Shown piece after piece: positions 53,582 to 60,717 of a stretch of 64,000 bases of DNA. Every line of letters starts with the position of its first letter. The stretch's first letter is position 1. Source of the DNA: Fusobacterium varium (GTDB taxonomy: Bacteria > Fusobacteriota > Fusobacteriia > Fusobacteriales > Fusobacteriaceae); NCBI GenBank assembly GCA_002356455.1, contig AP017968.1:2232001-2296000 (forward strand). The letters are read 5' to 3'. The translations under genes were made by a program, and so were the position numbers. The notes below the pieces were generated by a model. It made no database searches. It had not been told where the DNA came from and saw nothing but the letters and a program-made list of their open reading frames with translations.

Positions 53582-53953
53582 TTATTCTTTTATTTTCTTT
53601 GCTAAATCTCCTTTTTTTATAGGTTCATCTGTACTATAAGCTAAACTTTCTATATCTTTATCAAGGACTTCAATTTTTATCTTTTCCTTTTTAGTAGATA
53701 GGTAACTATTTAAACTCATAATAGGTCCTGATTGCCTAGTCTGAATCTTTTGACACAAAGAAAACTTGTCATAAACTATTTCTACTTGAAGTTCATCTTT
53801 CAATATTTCTATTTTTCCTAAACTTTTTCCATCCAAATCAAAGATTTCATCTCCTTCGTTAAAAATTCTGATTTTGTCTTCTTTTTTGATTCCATCCATT
53901 TTCCCAGCATCTATCAATACACTGTATTGATCTACTATTTTTATAACTCTCAT
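53582..53953 (-). CDS. Unknown protein of the immunity operon
   Basis: 123 residues, beta-rich: VIKIVDQYSVLIDAGKMDGI, then KEDKIRIFNEGDEIFDLDGK. The pattern resembles flagellar FlgT-C-like or OB-like folds found in small regulatory proteins. Between the ImmA/IrrE and Abi genes. CAAGGAGG ribosome site. Function not known. Confidence 0.6.
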   Translation of the reverse strand: MRVIKIVDQYSVLIDAGKMDGIKKEDKIRIFNEGDEIFDLDGKSLGKIEILKDELQVEIVYDKFSLCQKIQTRQSGPIMSLNSYLSTKKEKIKIEVLDKDIESLAYSTDEPIKKGDLAKKIKE

Positions 53954-54012
53954 ATTTCCTCCTTGATTCTATTTAATTTATTTTATTCCCCCTCATCTCA
54001 GGGCTATTTTAG

Positions 54013-54414
54013 TTACTTAAATATTTCAATCAATAACTCATTTTTTATATATTTTAATTCTTCTTCATCTTGAAATTCTGCGTTTTCAAGCATTAAGAAT
54101 TTTGTAAATTCATGTGCTTCCATTTCTAAAATATTTCTTTTGCAAATAATGTCATTATCCAACATAAACTTTATATCGTTTGAACTGTGTAGAACTGAGT
54201 GCCCTAGTTCGTGAGCACATACTATTTTTCTTTCAAGCTCAGATAATTCGCTATTAATTATTATAAATTTCTTTCCAAGCATTTTCTTAAAATACCCTTT
54301 AGTTTTTCCGAGATCTAAAAAAAGCACAGTTATTTTTAAATATTTACACAATAAAAATGGATTACTTGTTCCATATTTCTTTATCAAATTATCCACTTTC
54401 TTTTTTATATCCAT
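54013..54414 (-). CDS. ImmA/IrrE-family metalloprotease
   Basis: 133 residues from ATG 54414, which follows TTGGGAG. The zinc site HELGH is at about 68-72. In ICEBs1 and similar elements ImmA cleaves the XRE repressor to induce excision. It lies 13 bases after the XRE gene, so it is the likely de-repressor of this prophage. Confidence 0.88.
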   Translation of the reverse strand: MDIKKKVDNLIKKYGTSNPFLLCKYLKITVLFLDLGKTKGYFKKMLGKKFIIINSELSELERKIVCAHELGHSVLHSSNDIKFMLDNDIICKRNILEMEAHEFTKFLMLENAEFQDEEELKYIKNELLIEIFK

Positions 54415-54427
54415 AAAATCTCCCAAG

Positions 54428-54886
54428 CTACTTTTTTCTTTTATTCAATTCTTTAGCTTTAAAAAATACTTCTTTTAAAGATTCAACAAGTTTTTCTTTG
54501 TCATCATCATCTATTTTTTCATCATTAAACATTAAAATAGCTTCTTCTAAAAATTCGTCAAACTGTCTTCTAGTTTTGGAATTTAAATTTTGTATCCTAA
54601 TATCATCAGAAAAATTATCAATTTTCTTTTCTAGCTCATTTATTTCCTCAGGCAATTTATCTTGTTTCAATATTTCCAATATTTTTATTTTTTCTTTCTC
54701 TGATAATCTAAACTTCTTAAAAAAAGTATTGATAAATTTATAAGAAGGGCTTCTTCTCCCATTTATGTAATGGCTTATAAGACCGAAAGAATATCCAACT
54801 TCTGCTGCAAATGCTTCAAGTTTATATCCATGATTATCCATATATTCTTTAAGAAATTTTCCAAATTCGTTTTTTTCCATTGGCAC
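54428..54886 (-). CDS. XRE-family prophage repressor
   Basis: 152 residues from GTG 54886, 7 bases after AGGAGG. HTH at about 15-70 (KLEAFAAEVGYSFGLISHYINGRR). The C-terminal half is helical, with no LexA-type protease residues, which fits cleavage by the partner ImmA/IrrE protein. Divergent from the early operon across three palindromic operators. Confidence 0.85.
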   Translation of the reverse strand: MPMEKNEFGKFLKEYMDNHGYKLEAFAAEVGYSFGLISHYINGRRSPSYKFINTFFKKFRLSEKEKIKILEILKQDKLPEEINELEKKIDNFSDDIRIQNLNSKTRRQFDEFLEEAILMFNDEKIDDDDKEKLVESLKEVFFKAKELNKRKK

Positions 54887-54939
54887 AACTTAACCTCCTG
54901 CTATGATTTAGCTTTCTATTTCTAATATTATAATATTTA

Positions 54940-55044
54940 TTATACAGTTTGTAAAAAAGTATTTGACTTTTCTTTATACTTTTTGTATAATAGTCATATA
55001 AAGAAATTTATTTTTTTTAAAATGTTTTTATACTTTTTGTATAA
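54940..55044 (+). promoter_or_regulatory. Early promoter with three operators
   Basis: Promoter TTGACT (54963-54968), 17-base spacer, TATAAT (54986-54991). Palindromes TTATAC-N5-GTATAA sit at 54940-54956 (second half-site GTAAAA), 54974-54990 (covering spacer and -10) and 55028-55044. Classic repressor-controlled early promoter; the first early gene starts at 55068. Confidence 0.82.
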
Positions 55045-55067
55045 AGACACAAAAAAAAGGAAGAACT

Positions 55068-55208
55068 ATGGAAGATAAAAACAAAAAGACTCGTAAAGAG
55101 CCTAGAAAGAGAAAAAATGTAATCGGAATTGAAATATTAGGACCACTCGCTTTTATCATTGCACTTATTTCATTAGCGATAGCAGTATTAAATCTTTTAA
55201 TAAAATAA
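55068..55208 (+). CDS. 46-residue membrane microprotein
   Basis: MEDKNKKTRKEPRKRKN, then one membrane helix to the end. AAGGAAG ribosome site. First gene after the early promoter. Its basic N-terminal code is copied in the gene at 55501. Confidence 0.65.
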   Translation: MEDKNKKTRKEPRKRKNVIGIEILGPLAFIIALISLAIAVLNLLIK

Positions 55209-55236
55209 CTAAAGAGATTAAAATAAAGGAGGAAAG

Positions 55237-55437
55237 ATGAAAGTTAAAGAATTGATAGAGGAATTACAAAAATACAATCCAGAATTAGAAGTGATATTCA
55301 ATAGCTGTATAAAAGATACCAAAAAGTTTGCAGAATTTACTCCGGTTCCATTTGTACGTATGCATGATGTTTGGGATCAAGTAAGTATTTATTTAGGAAA
55401 GCCAAAAAAGGAGGAAAAAAAGAAAATAAACATTTAA
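55237..55437 (+). CDS. Small conserved phage protein
   Basis: 66 residues: MKVKELIEELQKYNPELEV, a start shared with many early phage proteins of unknown role, and a basic tail. AAAGGAGG ribosome site. Confidence 0.7.
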   Translation: MKVKELIEELQKYNPELEVIFNSCIKDTKKFAEFTPVPFVRMHDVWDQVSIYLGKPKKEEKKKINI

Positions 55438-55447
55438 TTTTTTATAG

Positions 55448-55469
55448 GTCTCTTAGTAGCCTAAGGGAC
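55448..55469 (+). promoter_or_regulatory. Leader hairpin 1 of the early operon
   Basis: GTCTCTTAG (55448-55456) pairs with CTAAGGGAC (55461-55469). Preceded by a CATTTAATTTTTTATAGG block that recurs before the hairpin at 56115. No U run follows, so it is not a terminator. Confidence 0.5.
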
Positions 55470-55500
55470 TTATTAAGAAATTAAAACAAGGGAGGTAAAA

Positions 55501-55626
55501 ATGAATAAAAACAAAAAGGCTCCTAAAGAGCCGTTCTTTACTACAAAAAAAATTATAGTTCTAACTATTATCATTCAAATAATTACTCTTATTGGACTTA
55601 TTTTGAGAGATTTTGAAGTTTTCTAA
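55501..55626 (+). CDS. 41-residue membrane microprotein
   Basis: MNKNKKAPKEPFFTTKK and one membrane helix. GGGAGG ribosome site. The first 30 bases copy the start of the 55068 gene. Its end overlaps the convergent gene at 55598 by 29 bases. Confidence 0.6.
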   Translation: MNKNKKAPKEPFFTTKKIIVLTIIIQIITLIGLILRDFEVF

Positions 55627-56038
55627 TAAGCTTCTCTATCACTGGGAAAAAAGTGTAAAAAGCTACAATGATTGAAACTACTAAGCTGACTTTGGAAATC
55701 TTACTTGATGAAACAGAAGATTCCTTATTTTCTTTAGTTTGAGTTTGAAGTTCTGTAAGCTGTTGTTGGTTATTTTCTGTAAGCTTCTCAATGACTGATA
55801 AAATATTCTCTGAAAACTCATCAAAAGTTGTTCCTTTGAAAAAGTATGAAGAATCAAGTGGTTCTGCTTCTTGCTCCTCTTTGTATCTTTCTAAAGCTTC
55901 ACGAGCTTCTTCTAGGTATTCAGCATTTTTATTAGCCCAATTGTAAGCTTCGTTATTTTTATCAAAGTTTTCTCTAGCTTCTGTTGCTTTTTGGAAAGCT
56001 TCTTTTATAACTTTTTTATCAAGATCATCTATATTCAC
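55598..56038 (-). CDS. Coiled-coil protein with C-terminal membrane helix
   Basis: 146 residues: long coiled coil (about 5-115), then SKVSLVVSIIVAFYTFFPV as a tail anchor. Opposite in direction to the surrounding early genes, so probably expressed from the lysogen. Function unknown; tail-anchored coiled coils are a common form of superinfection-exclusion protein, but this is a guess. Confidence 0.65.
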   Translation of the reverse strand: MNIDDLDKKVIKEAFQKATEARENFDKNNEAYNWANKNAEYLEEAREALERYKEEQEAEPLDSSYFFKGTTFDEFSENILSVIEKLTENNQQQLTELQTQTKENKESSVSSSKISKVSLVVSIIVAFYTFFPVIEKLIRKLQNLSK

Positions 56039-56114
56039 AAGTTCCTCCTAAAAGTTAGTTTTCAAATATTATAACTTTTTGGAGAAAATAAAACAAACAT
56101 TTAATTTTTTATAG

Positions 56115-56139
56115 GGTTCTTAATAAAGAGTTAAGAGCC
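56115..56139 (+). promoter_or_regulatory. Leader hairpin 2 of the early operon
   Basis: GGTTCTTAA (56115-56123) pairs with TTAAGAGCC (56131-56139). Same upstream block as hairpin 1 and the same distance to the next gene start. Confidence 0.5.
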
Positions 56140-56169
56140 TTGTTAAAAAATTAAAAGGAGGAAAGAATT

Positions 56170-56751
56170 ATGTATATAACATCTAGGCATTGGTTTAAGT
56201 ATGGAAGAGAAACAGACGAAATGGAATGTACTACACTGTATCACGAAACATTAGACAAGGCTATTAACTATGCTCATAGATATGCTAAAGGGGTAAGATT
56301 TGCAAGTGTGACAGTTGAAGATGAAGAAGGAAATATTTTATATGAAATCTGCAACTGTGGGGCTGAAGTATTTGATTATAGAGAAGAAGTGAAAGAAAAG
56401 GAAGAAAAAAAGATCCATGAAAAAGTAGAAATAGAAACTACTGAAATTGATGGTTATAAATATTGCTTAATTGTAAGCCAATATCATCATGACCATATTC
56501 AATTTTTAGTGGGATTAGATGAAAAGTTCCACGATAAAGTAAGAAACTTAATAATAGAACTCGGCTCTTATAAAGCTAGTAAAGAATATAAAGAACTAGG
56601 AGATTTTAAAAATAAAGATGATACAAAAATACTTCCTAAATACTCCTACTCAGGAGCAGGAAAAATTTTATTTCTAAATTGTAAAACTGTAGTCTTCTAC
56701 TCACGAGAAAAGCGACTAACTCCTGAGTATGAAATAAGCCCCCATTACTGA
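56170..56751 (+). CDS. Early protein, paralogue of 56961-57377
   Basis: 193 residues. An N-terminal part (1-85) of unknown type, then a domain (about 90-185) with IVSQYHHDHIQFLVG and LIIELGSYKASKEY. These are shared with the next large gene. AAAGGAGG ribosome site. No outside family recognised. Confidence 0.65.
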   Translation: MYITSRHWFKYGRETDEMECTTLYHETLDKAINYAHRYAKGVRFASVTVEDEEGNILYEICNCGAEVFDYREEVKEKEEKKIHEKVEIETTEIDGYKYCLIVSQYHHDHIQFLVGLDEKFHDKVRNLIIELGSYKASKEYKELGDFKNKDDTKILPKYSYSGAGKILFLNCKTVVFYSREKRLTPEYEISPHY

Positions 56752-56802
56752 GAGCTTGTATCATCGCTTTTCTACATATCACAAGTGCCCCTAAGGGACT
56801 TT

Positions 56803-56864
56803 CAAATATATTATACCATAATTTATCAAAAAGTCAAAAAAAGCAAAAGCTCTCTTTCGAGAGC
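56803..56864 (-). promoter_or_regulatory. Minus-strand promoter antisense to 56170-56751
   Basis: TTGACT (56837-56832), 16-base spacer, TATAAT (56815-56810) read leftward into the 3' end of the gene. A GCTCTC/GAGAGC hairpin (56849-56864) lies just upstream, as in cassettes A-C. Confidence 0.45.
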
Positions 56865-56960
56865 CAATGCCTGAAAATGTAATTTAGTTATTAACAGTAT
56901 GGAAAGTACTGTAACGAAAAAATTATAGCATGAAAATTTAAAAAAATATAGGGGGAATAT

Positions 56961-57377
56961 ATGAAATATTTATACACTTTAATAATAAGCCAATACCATT
57001 ATTCATACCATCAAATAGTAATAAGAAATTTATCAGAAACTCCAGAATCATTTTTAGATAAAGCTAGATTAATGGTAGTGGAGATAGGAAGTTATAAAGC
57101 TGGCAAAGAATACACAGATTATCTTGGAGACTTAGATCCTGAATATGCTAACAGTAAAGAAATTAAGCAACAGTATAACTACAATGGATATGGAGATATC
57201 TATATAATAAACTGTGAAAATTTAGTAGTTCTCCTTAAATACTGGGATGAATACAGAGAAAAAGCCAGAAAAGCTTCTACTGGTTATAAAAGAAAAGGAT
57301 ATGTACAAGCAATTGAAGAAAGGCACGATTTTCAAAAGATTAGAGAAATAATCAATAAATATTTTAAAGTGATTTAA
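56961..57377 (+). CDS. Early protein, paralogue of 56170-56751
   Basis: 138 residues; the first 100 (LIISQYHYSYHQIVI, MVVEIGSYKAGKEY, then NYNGYGDIYIINCENLVVL) match the C-terminal domain of the preceding protein. Basic tail. GGGGG ribosome site. Confidence 0.65.
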   Translation: MKYLYTLIISQYHYSYHQIVIRNLSETPESFLDKARLMVVEIGSYKAGKEYTDYLGDLDPEYANSKEIKQQYNYNGYGDIYIINCENLVVLLKYWDEYREKARKASTGYKRKGYVQAIEERHDFQKIREIINKYFKVI

Positions 57378-57386
57378 GGAGGGAAT

Positions 57387-57467
57387 ATGAACATTTCTAA
57401 AATTGCATGGTATTTATGTTTAATTCCTCTTGCAATCCAAGTTATCTTGTATCTTACAGAAGTTTAA
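57387..57467 (+). CDS. 26-residue membrane microprotein
   Basis: One transmembrane helix (IAWYLCLIPLAIQVILYL). AAGGAGGG ribosome site 5 bases before ATG. Confidence 0.5.
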   Translation: MNISKIAWYLCLIPLAIQVILYLTEV

Positions 57468-57479
57468 ATAGGAGGTTTT

Positions 57480-57569
57480 ATGAAAACAGACAATAATTTA
57501 TATAAAACATTTTTAGAACTGCTAAATATTGAAAACTGCAAAGGCAGAAAGGGGGAATTATTATATTAA
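57480..57569 (+). CDS. 29-residue microprotein
   Basis: MKTDNNLYKTFLELLNIENC start, soluble. TAGGAGG ribosome site. Its end overlaps the next reading frame. Confidence 0.4.
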   Translation: MKTDNNLYKTFLELLNIENCKGRKGELLY

Positions 57570-57646
57570 TAAACTTTTTAACAGTAATAATAGGAATTGA
57601 TTTATTAGTTGCTTATGCAGCTATAAAAATAATGGGAAAGAGGTAA
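57560..57646 (+). CDS. Membrane microprotein with possible ATT start
   Basis: A 28-codon frame (LINFLTVIIGIDLLVAYAAI) with a strong AAGGGGG site 4 bases before ATT 57560 and no ATG/GTG/TTG in reach. A rare start codon or no gene at all; kept because site, frame and packing agree. Confidence 0.35.
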   Translation: MILINFLTVIIGIDLLVAYAAIKIMGKR

Positions 57647-57648
57647 AT

Positions 57649-57942
57649 ATGAAAATATCTGATTATATAGTTTTATTCCAAAGAACACTAAAAGAATATG
57701 GAGATATTGAAGTGGATAACCTCTATATCTCTAAAGATGGAAAAACTAAACTACATGACAATATAACAGGAGTAGAGTATATTCCGCAAAAAAATAAATT
57801 AAGCTTTGTTGTAGATAAAACTCCAAAGAAAAGAAAACTTAAAAAAGTAGATATAAAAACTATTTTTAAAAGCACTCCTGAATTAATAAAAAGAGAAAAT
57901 TATATTCCTAAAAAAGATTCAGGACAACAATTAAATTTTTAA
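57649..57942 (+). CDS. Small early protein
   Basis: 97 residues: MKISDYIVLFQRTLKEYGDI start (also seen in other phage early proteins), basic middle, and QQLNF end. The end resembles a clamp-binding QxxLxxF-like peptide (QQLNF), but this is weak. Confidence 0.6.
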   Translation: MKISDYIVLFQRTLKEYGDIEVDNLYISKDGKTKLHDNITGVEYIPQKNKLSFVVDKTPKKRKLKKVDIKTIFKSTPELIKRENYIPKKDSGQQLNF

Positions 57943-57954
57943 AGGGAGGATTAG

Positions 57955-58092
57955 ATGGAAATAAGAATTGGAAGCTACTATGACCCTAAAGAAAATGAAG
58001 AAATAGAAAATATAGAAGATATGAAAGAATATGAAGTTTTTGAATGTGGTGATTTTATAAGAGAAATTGAAAAAAGAATGAAGATGATGTGA
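57955..58092 (+). CDS. 45-residue acidic microprotein
   Basis: MEIRIGSYYDPKENEEIEN start, ending EIEKRMKMM. GGGAGG ribosome site. No family. Confidence 0.5.
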   Translation: MEIRIGSYYDPKENEEIENIEDMKEYEVFECGDFIREIEKRMKMM

Positions 58093-58096
58093 TCTT

Positions 58097-58423
58097 ATGG
58101 AAATTCTTGATATATCAGCAGCTAATTTTACAACAAATTTAATTTCTATTCTTATTAAATATAAATCTGGAAAGACTGGAAGTATTAATATAAGAGATGG
58201 GGAAATTATGAATAATGTATTTAACGAAGGTGTTAAAAATAAAATAATTTCTTTAATTGCTAAAGATAGTTATAAATGGTTAAAAGCTAAATATAGACAA
58301 ATAGCAGAAGAAGAAAAACAAGAAGATGGCATTGAATATTGCCTTAGAGATTATGAAGAAGAAAAAAAACTTCTAAAAAGAATACATCAGGAATTAAAAA
58401 AATTATATATAAATGTAGCTTAA
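58097..58423 (+). CDS. Small early protein
   Basis: 108 residues; weak ribosome site. Short beta part then charged helices (KWLKAKYRQIAEEEKQED). Just before the annealing protein. No family recognised. Confidence 0.55.
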   Translation: MEILDISAANFTTNLISILIKYKSGKTGSINIRDGEIMNNVFNEGVKNKIISLIAKDSYKWLKAKYRQIAEEEKQEDGIEYCLRDYEEEKKLLKRIHQELKKLYINVA

Positions 58424-58437
58424 AAGGGAGGAATAAA

Positions 58438-59223
58438 ATGTGTAAATTAACAGATACATTCGATATTAAAGATATATCTTGGAAAGTAGTAACTTGTAAA
58501 TGGAATAATGGCAAACCTTGGGCTATGATAACACCTTATTTAAATGCTTCTGCTATCCAGCAAAGGCTTGATGATGTCTTTGGTTGGGATAACTGGAAAA
58601 CTGAATATAAAGTTCAAGATACCTATGCTATTTGCTACCTTTCTGTTTATTCTACTGATAGAAAAGAATGGATAAAAAAAGAAAATGTATGTGAAATAGA
58701 TAGTGAACAGAATAATCCTATTAAAGCAGCATATTCAGGAGCTTTTAAAAGAGTAGCTCTTGAATTTGGAATAGGAAGGTATTTAAAAGGTATTGTTCAA
58801 TTTGCAAAAAGTTGTTGTGAAACTCCTGATTCAAACGAAAGAGATAATTATATTTTATGCACAGAAAACAATAAACAAACTAAGGAGAAAAAGTTTTTCT
58901 ATGCTTTATTACCTACACAAGATGAATTTAAAAAAATAGTAGAAAACATGAATACACCTGTTGAAAATCATCCTAAGATTGAAAAAGAGATAACTGAAAC
59001 AAGAAAGGATAATAGTCCTAACCTTTCAGCAGAATCTTTTAAAACTGTTTCTGAGTGGATAAATCAAAAATGTAAAACTCCTGATGTCCTTATTGCAGAT
59101 ATAAAAAAATGTTTTGGAATACCAGGACTTAGTGATCTTACAGAAAATCAATTACAACTTTTAAAAGACCATACTTTTAAAATGAAAGAGGTTGAAAAGG
59201 CATATAAAGCAGGTGGTAAATAA
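58438..59223 (+). CDS. Rad52-like single-strand annealing protein
   Basis: 261 residues. The first 130 match the Rad52/Rad22 core: NGKPWAMITPYLNASAIQQRLDDVFGW, then NPIKAAYSGAFKRVALEFGIGRYL. The C-terminal part (about 190-261) is a small helical domain, possibly for partner binding. Phage relatives (Sak-type) anneal complementary strands in recombination-dependent replication. No exonuclease or SSB partner is obvious nearby. Confidence 0.88.
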   Translation: MCKLTDTFDIKDISWKVVTCKWNNGKPWAMITPYLNASAIQQRLDDVFGWDNWKTEYKVQDTYAICYLSVYSTDRKEWIKKENVCEIDSEQNNPIKAAYSGAFKRVALEFGIGRYLKGIVQFAKSCCETPDSNERDNYILCTENNKQTKEKKFFYALLPTQDEFKKIVENMNTPVENHPKIEKEITETRKDNSPNLSAESFKTVSEWINQKCKTPDVLIADIKKCFGIPGLSDLTENQLQLLKDHTFKMKEVEKAYKAGGK

Positions 59224-59372
59224 TGACTTATTCCATATTAAACAAGGGTAAAAAAATAATTACATCAAAAAATAAAGAGGTGATCTCAAAAATTTTAAAT
59301 GGAATTGAAAAGTATTATAAACCAGAAAAGAAAAAAAATTTGAACTTACAGGAGAGTAATCATGACATTTAA
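59223..59372 (+). CDS. 49-residue microprotein
   Basis: Starts in TAATG overlap with the annealing protein stop. Basic and helical (NKEVISKILNGIEKYYKPEK). Overlaps the next gene by 11 bases. Confidence 0.5.
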   Translation: MTYSILNKGKKIITSKNKEVISKILNGIEKYYKPEKKKNLNLQESNHDI

Positions 59373-59538
59373 ACTTAAAATAAAAAGATTTGTAAATGAA
59401 GAAGTGATTGGAACCGTAAAAAATATAGAAGAAGCCAGAGAAATTCTTGATGGCTTAAATGGAAATGGGAAAAACAGATATTATGGACTTTTCAGAGAGG
59501 TTATGAATGAGAGAAAGAAAAACAGGAATACTCTATAA
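59362..59538 (+). CDS. 58-residue microprotein
   Basis: ATG 59362 after CAGGAGAG. NIEEAREILDGLNGNGKNRY suggests one helix-loop module. Overlaps both neighbours. Confidence 0.5.
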   Translation: MTFKLKIKRFVNEEVIGTVKNIEEAREILDGLNGNGKNRYYGLFREVMNERKKNRNTL

Positions 59539-59722
59539 AAAATCTATAAGAAAGAGAAAAAAGAAGATGGCTGAACTAGAAAAACTATGTAGAATTAACT
59601 ATAAAATTGAAAATAAGATACTTATAGAAAAGCTTGGAATATCTAAAACTGAATTTTATAGAAACTATAAAAAAAGAGCTGACGAGCTTCGAGAGATAAA
59701 TTCTCAAGAAGCTCTATTCTAA
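59507..59722 (+). CDS. Small basic helix-turn-helix-like protein
   Basis: 71 residues; a second start at Met21 (ATG 59567) is possible. IEKLGISKTEFYRNYKKRAD-like segment (LIEKLGISKTEFYRNYKKRA) looks like a recognition helix pair. Possible early regulator. Confidence 0.5.
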   Translation: MRERKTGILYKKSIRKRKKKMAELEKLCRINYKIENKILIEKLGISKTEFYRNYKKRADELREINSQEALF

Positions 59723-59729
59723 AAAATAA

Positions 59730-59758
59730 TTTTCCCAATTTTAATAAAAATGGGAAAA
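59730..59758. repeat. TTTTCCCA/TGGGAAAA hairpin, copy 2
   Basis: 8-pair stem (59730-59737 with 59751-59758); the loop TTTTAATAAA is shared with copy 1 at 28694-28722. Confidence 0.55.
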
Positions 59759-59791
59759 ATAAGAATGACACAGAAAAGGAGGATATAATAA

Positions 59792-60025
59792 ATGCCTATT
59801 TTAAGATTAAGTAATAAAGAATACAATGTAACTCTTTTAGATAAAAAAAATAATCCTTTTTTCCTAACTAAAGAAAAAGAAAAAACAACATTAGATAATA
59901 TTTTAAGCAACATTTCTAAAACTATTGACAATAAAACTGATATAGAAATTATAAGAGCTATTCTTTATAAACACTTAAAGAATACTAAAATAAAATTTAA
60001 TAATATCAAGTTAAGAGAAATTTAA
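59792..60025 (+). CDS. Small early protein
   Basis: 77 residues, beta start (MPILRLSNKEYNVTLLDKK) then helices. AAAGGAGG ribosome site. No family recognised. Confidence 0.55.
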   Translation: MPILRLSNKEYNVTLLDKKNNPFFLTKEKEKTTLDNILSNISKTIDNKTDIEIIRAILYKHLKNTKIKFNNIKLREI

Positions 60026-60035
60026 GGGGGAGGAT

Positions 60036-60125
60036 ATGAAAATAAAAAAATATGGAAATATATACCATTCATATGCAGGAGTTCGCTTGAACTTCTGGGA
60101 GTGGTTAAAAAGGAGACTTAGATGA
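60036..60125 (+). CDS. 29-residue microprotein
   Basis: MKIKKYGNIYHSYAGVRLN start, ending in WEWLKRRLR. GGGGGAGG ribosome site; ATGA-type overlap with the next gene. Confidence 0.45.
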   Translation: MKIKKYGNIYHSYAGVRLNFWEWLKRRLR

Positions 60126-60277
60126 AAAGAATTTTAATAGCAAGTAATGGAGAAAAAGTATTTATGATAGAAAAAGAAAATCAAACACTAATAAATATAG
60201 GAAAAACAATTAATAGATTACCCTTTAACATAGAGCAAACAATAAATTACTTAAGAATAATTGGAATAATAAAATAA
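60122..60277 (+). CDS. 51-residue microprotein
   Basis: Translationally coupled (ATGA overlap). MKRILIASNGEKVFMIEKEN start. AAGGAG ribosome site. No family. Confidence 0.45.
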   Translation: MKRILIASNGEKVFMIEKENQTLINIGKTINRLPFNIEQTINYLRIIGIIK

Positions 60278-60363
60278 ATTAAAAAAATGAACATTGGCAA
60301 GTGAATAATACTGAGGATTTCCTAAACTTTATTTGGGAGTTGGTAGAGTATAATAAAAAAACC

Positions 60364-60406
60364 TTGACAATTACGTGACTAATATATATAATTAAGTTAG
60401 TCTCGT
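60364..60406 (+). promoter_or_regulatory. Promoter with embedded palindrome
   Basis: TTGACA (60364-60369), 17-base spacer, TATAAT (60387-60392). ACGTGACTAA (60373-60382) and TTAGTCTCGT (60397-60406) form a dyad centred on the -10, a likely autoregulatory operator for the AbrB-like gene that follows. Confidence 0.75.
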
Positions 60407-60422
60407 AAGAAGGAGAAACAAT

Positions 60423-60599
60423 ATGGAAAAAAGAGATTTGAATATTTCTTTTTACAAAGCTGGTAATGGTGGAATTTCTACAAGAATTAATCTTCCTAAA
60501 AAATGGGTTGAAAAGATAGGAGTTTCTAATGAAGAAAGAGGAATAGAATTAATTCTTGATGAAGAAAAACAAACTATTACTATAATGAAAAAGAAATAA
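60423..60599 (+). CDS. AbrB/MazE-like DNA-binding microprotein
   Basis: 58 residues: GNGGISTRINLPKKWVEKIG and EERGIELILDEEKQTITI form the swapped-hairpin AbrB fold. AAGGAG ribosome site. No MazF-like toxin follows, so a transcription regulator rather than an antitoxin. Confidence 0.75.
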   Translation: MEKRDLNISFYKAGNGGISTRINLPKKWVEKIGVSNEERGIELILDEEKQTITIMKKK

Positions 60600-60664
60600 A
60601 AAAATCTCCTGTTAGTTCCCTTACGAGTTCCAACAGGAGTAGCTATGTAGTACATAACCGTGAC
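60598..60664 (-). ncRNA. Predicted minus-strand small RNA
   Basis: On the minus strand TTGTAT (60699-60694), 17-base spacer, TACAAT (60676-60671), then about 66 nt ending in the stem CTCCTGTT/AACAGGAG (60639-60606) and a seven-base T run. The loop repeats GGAACU twice around UAAGG. It runs opposite to the early genes. A GTAGTACA/TGTACTAC dyad surrounds its start. Confidence 0.5.
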
Positions 60665-60717
60665 AAGTATATTGTACTACACTAACTCCAAAAATACAAG
60701 GTTTAGGAGGAAAAAAT

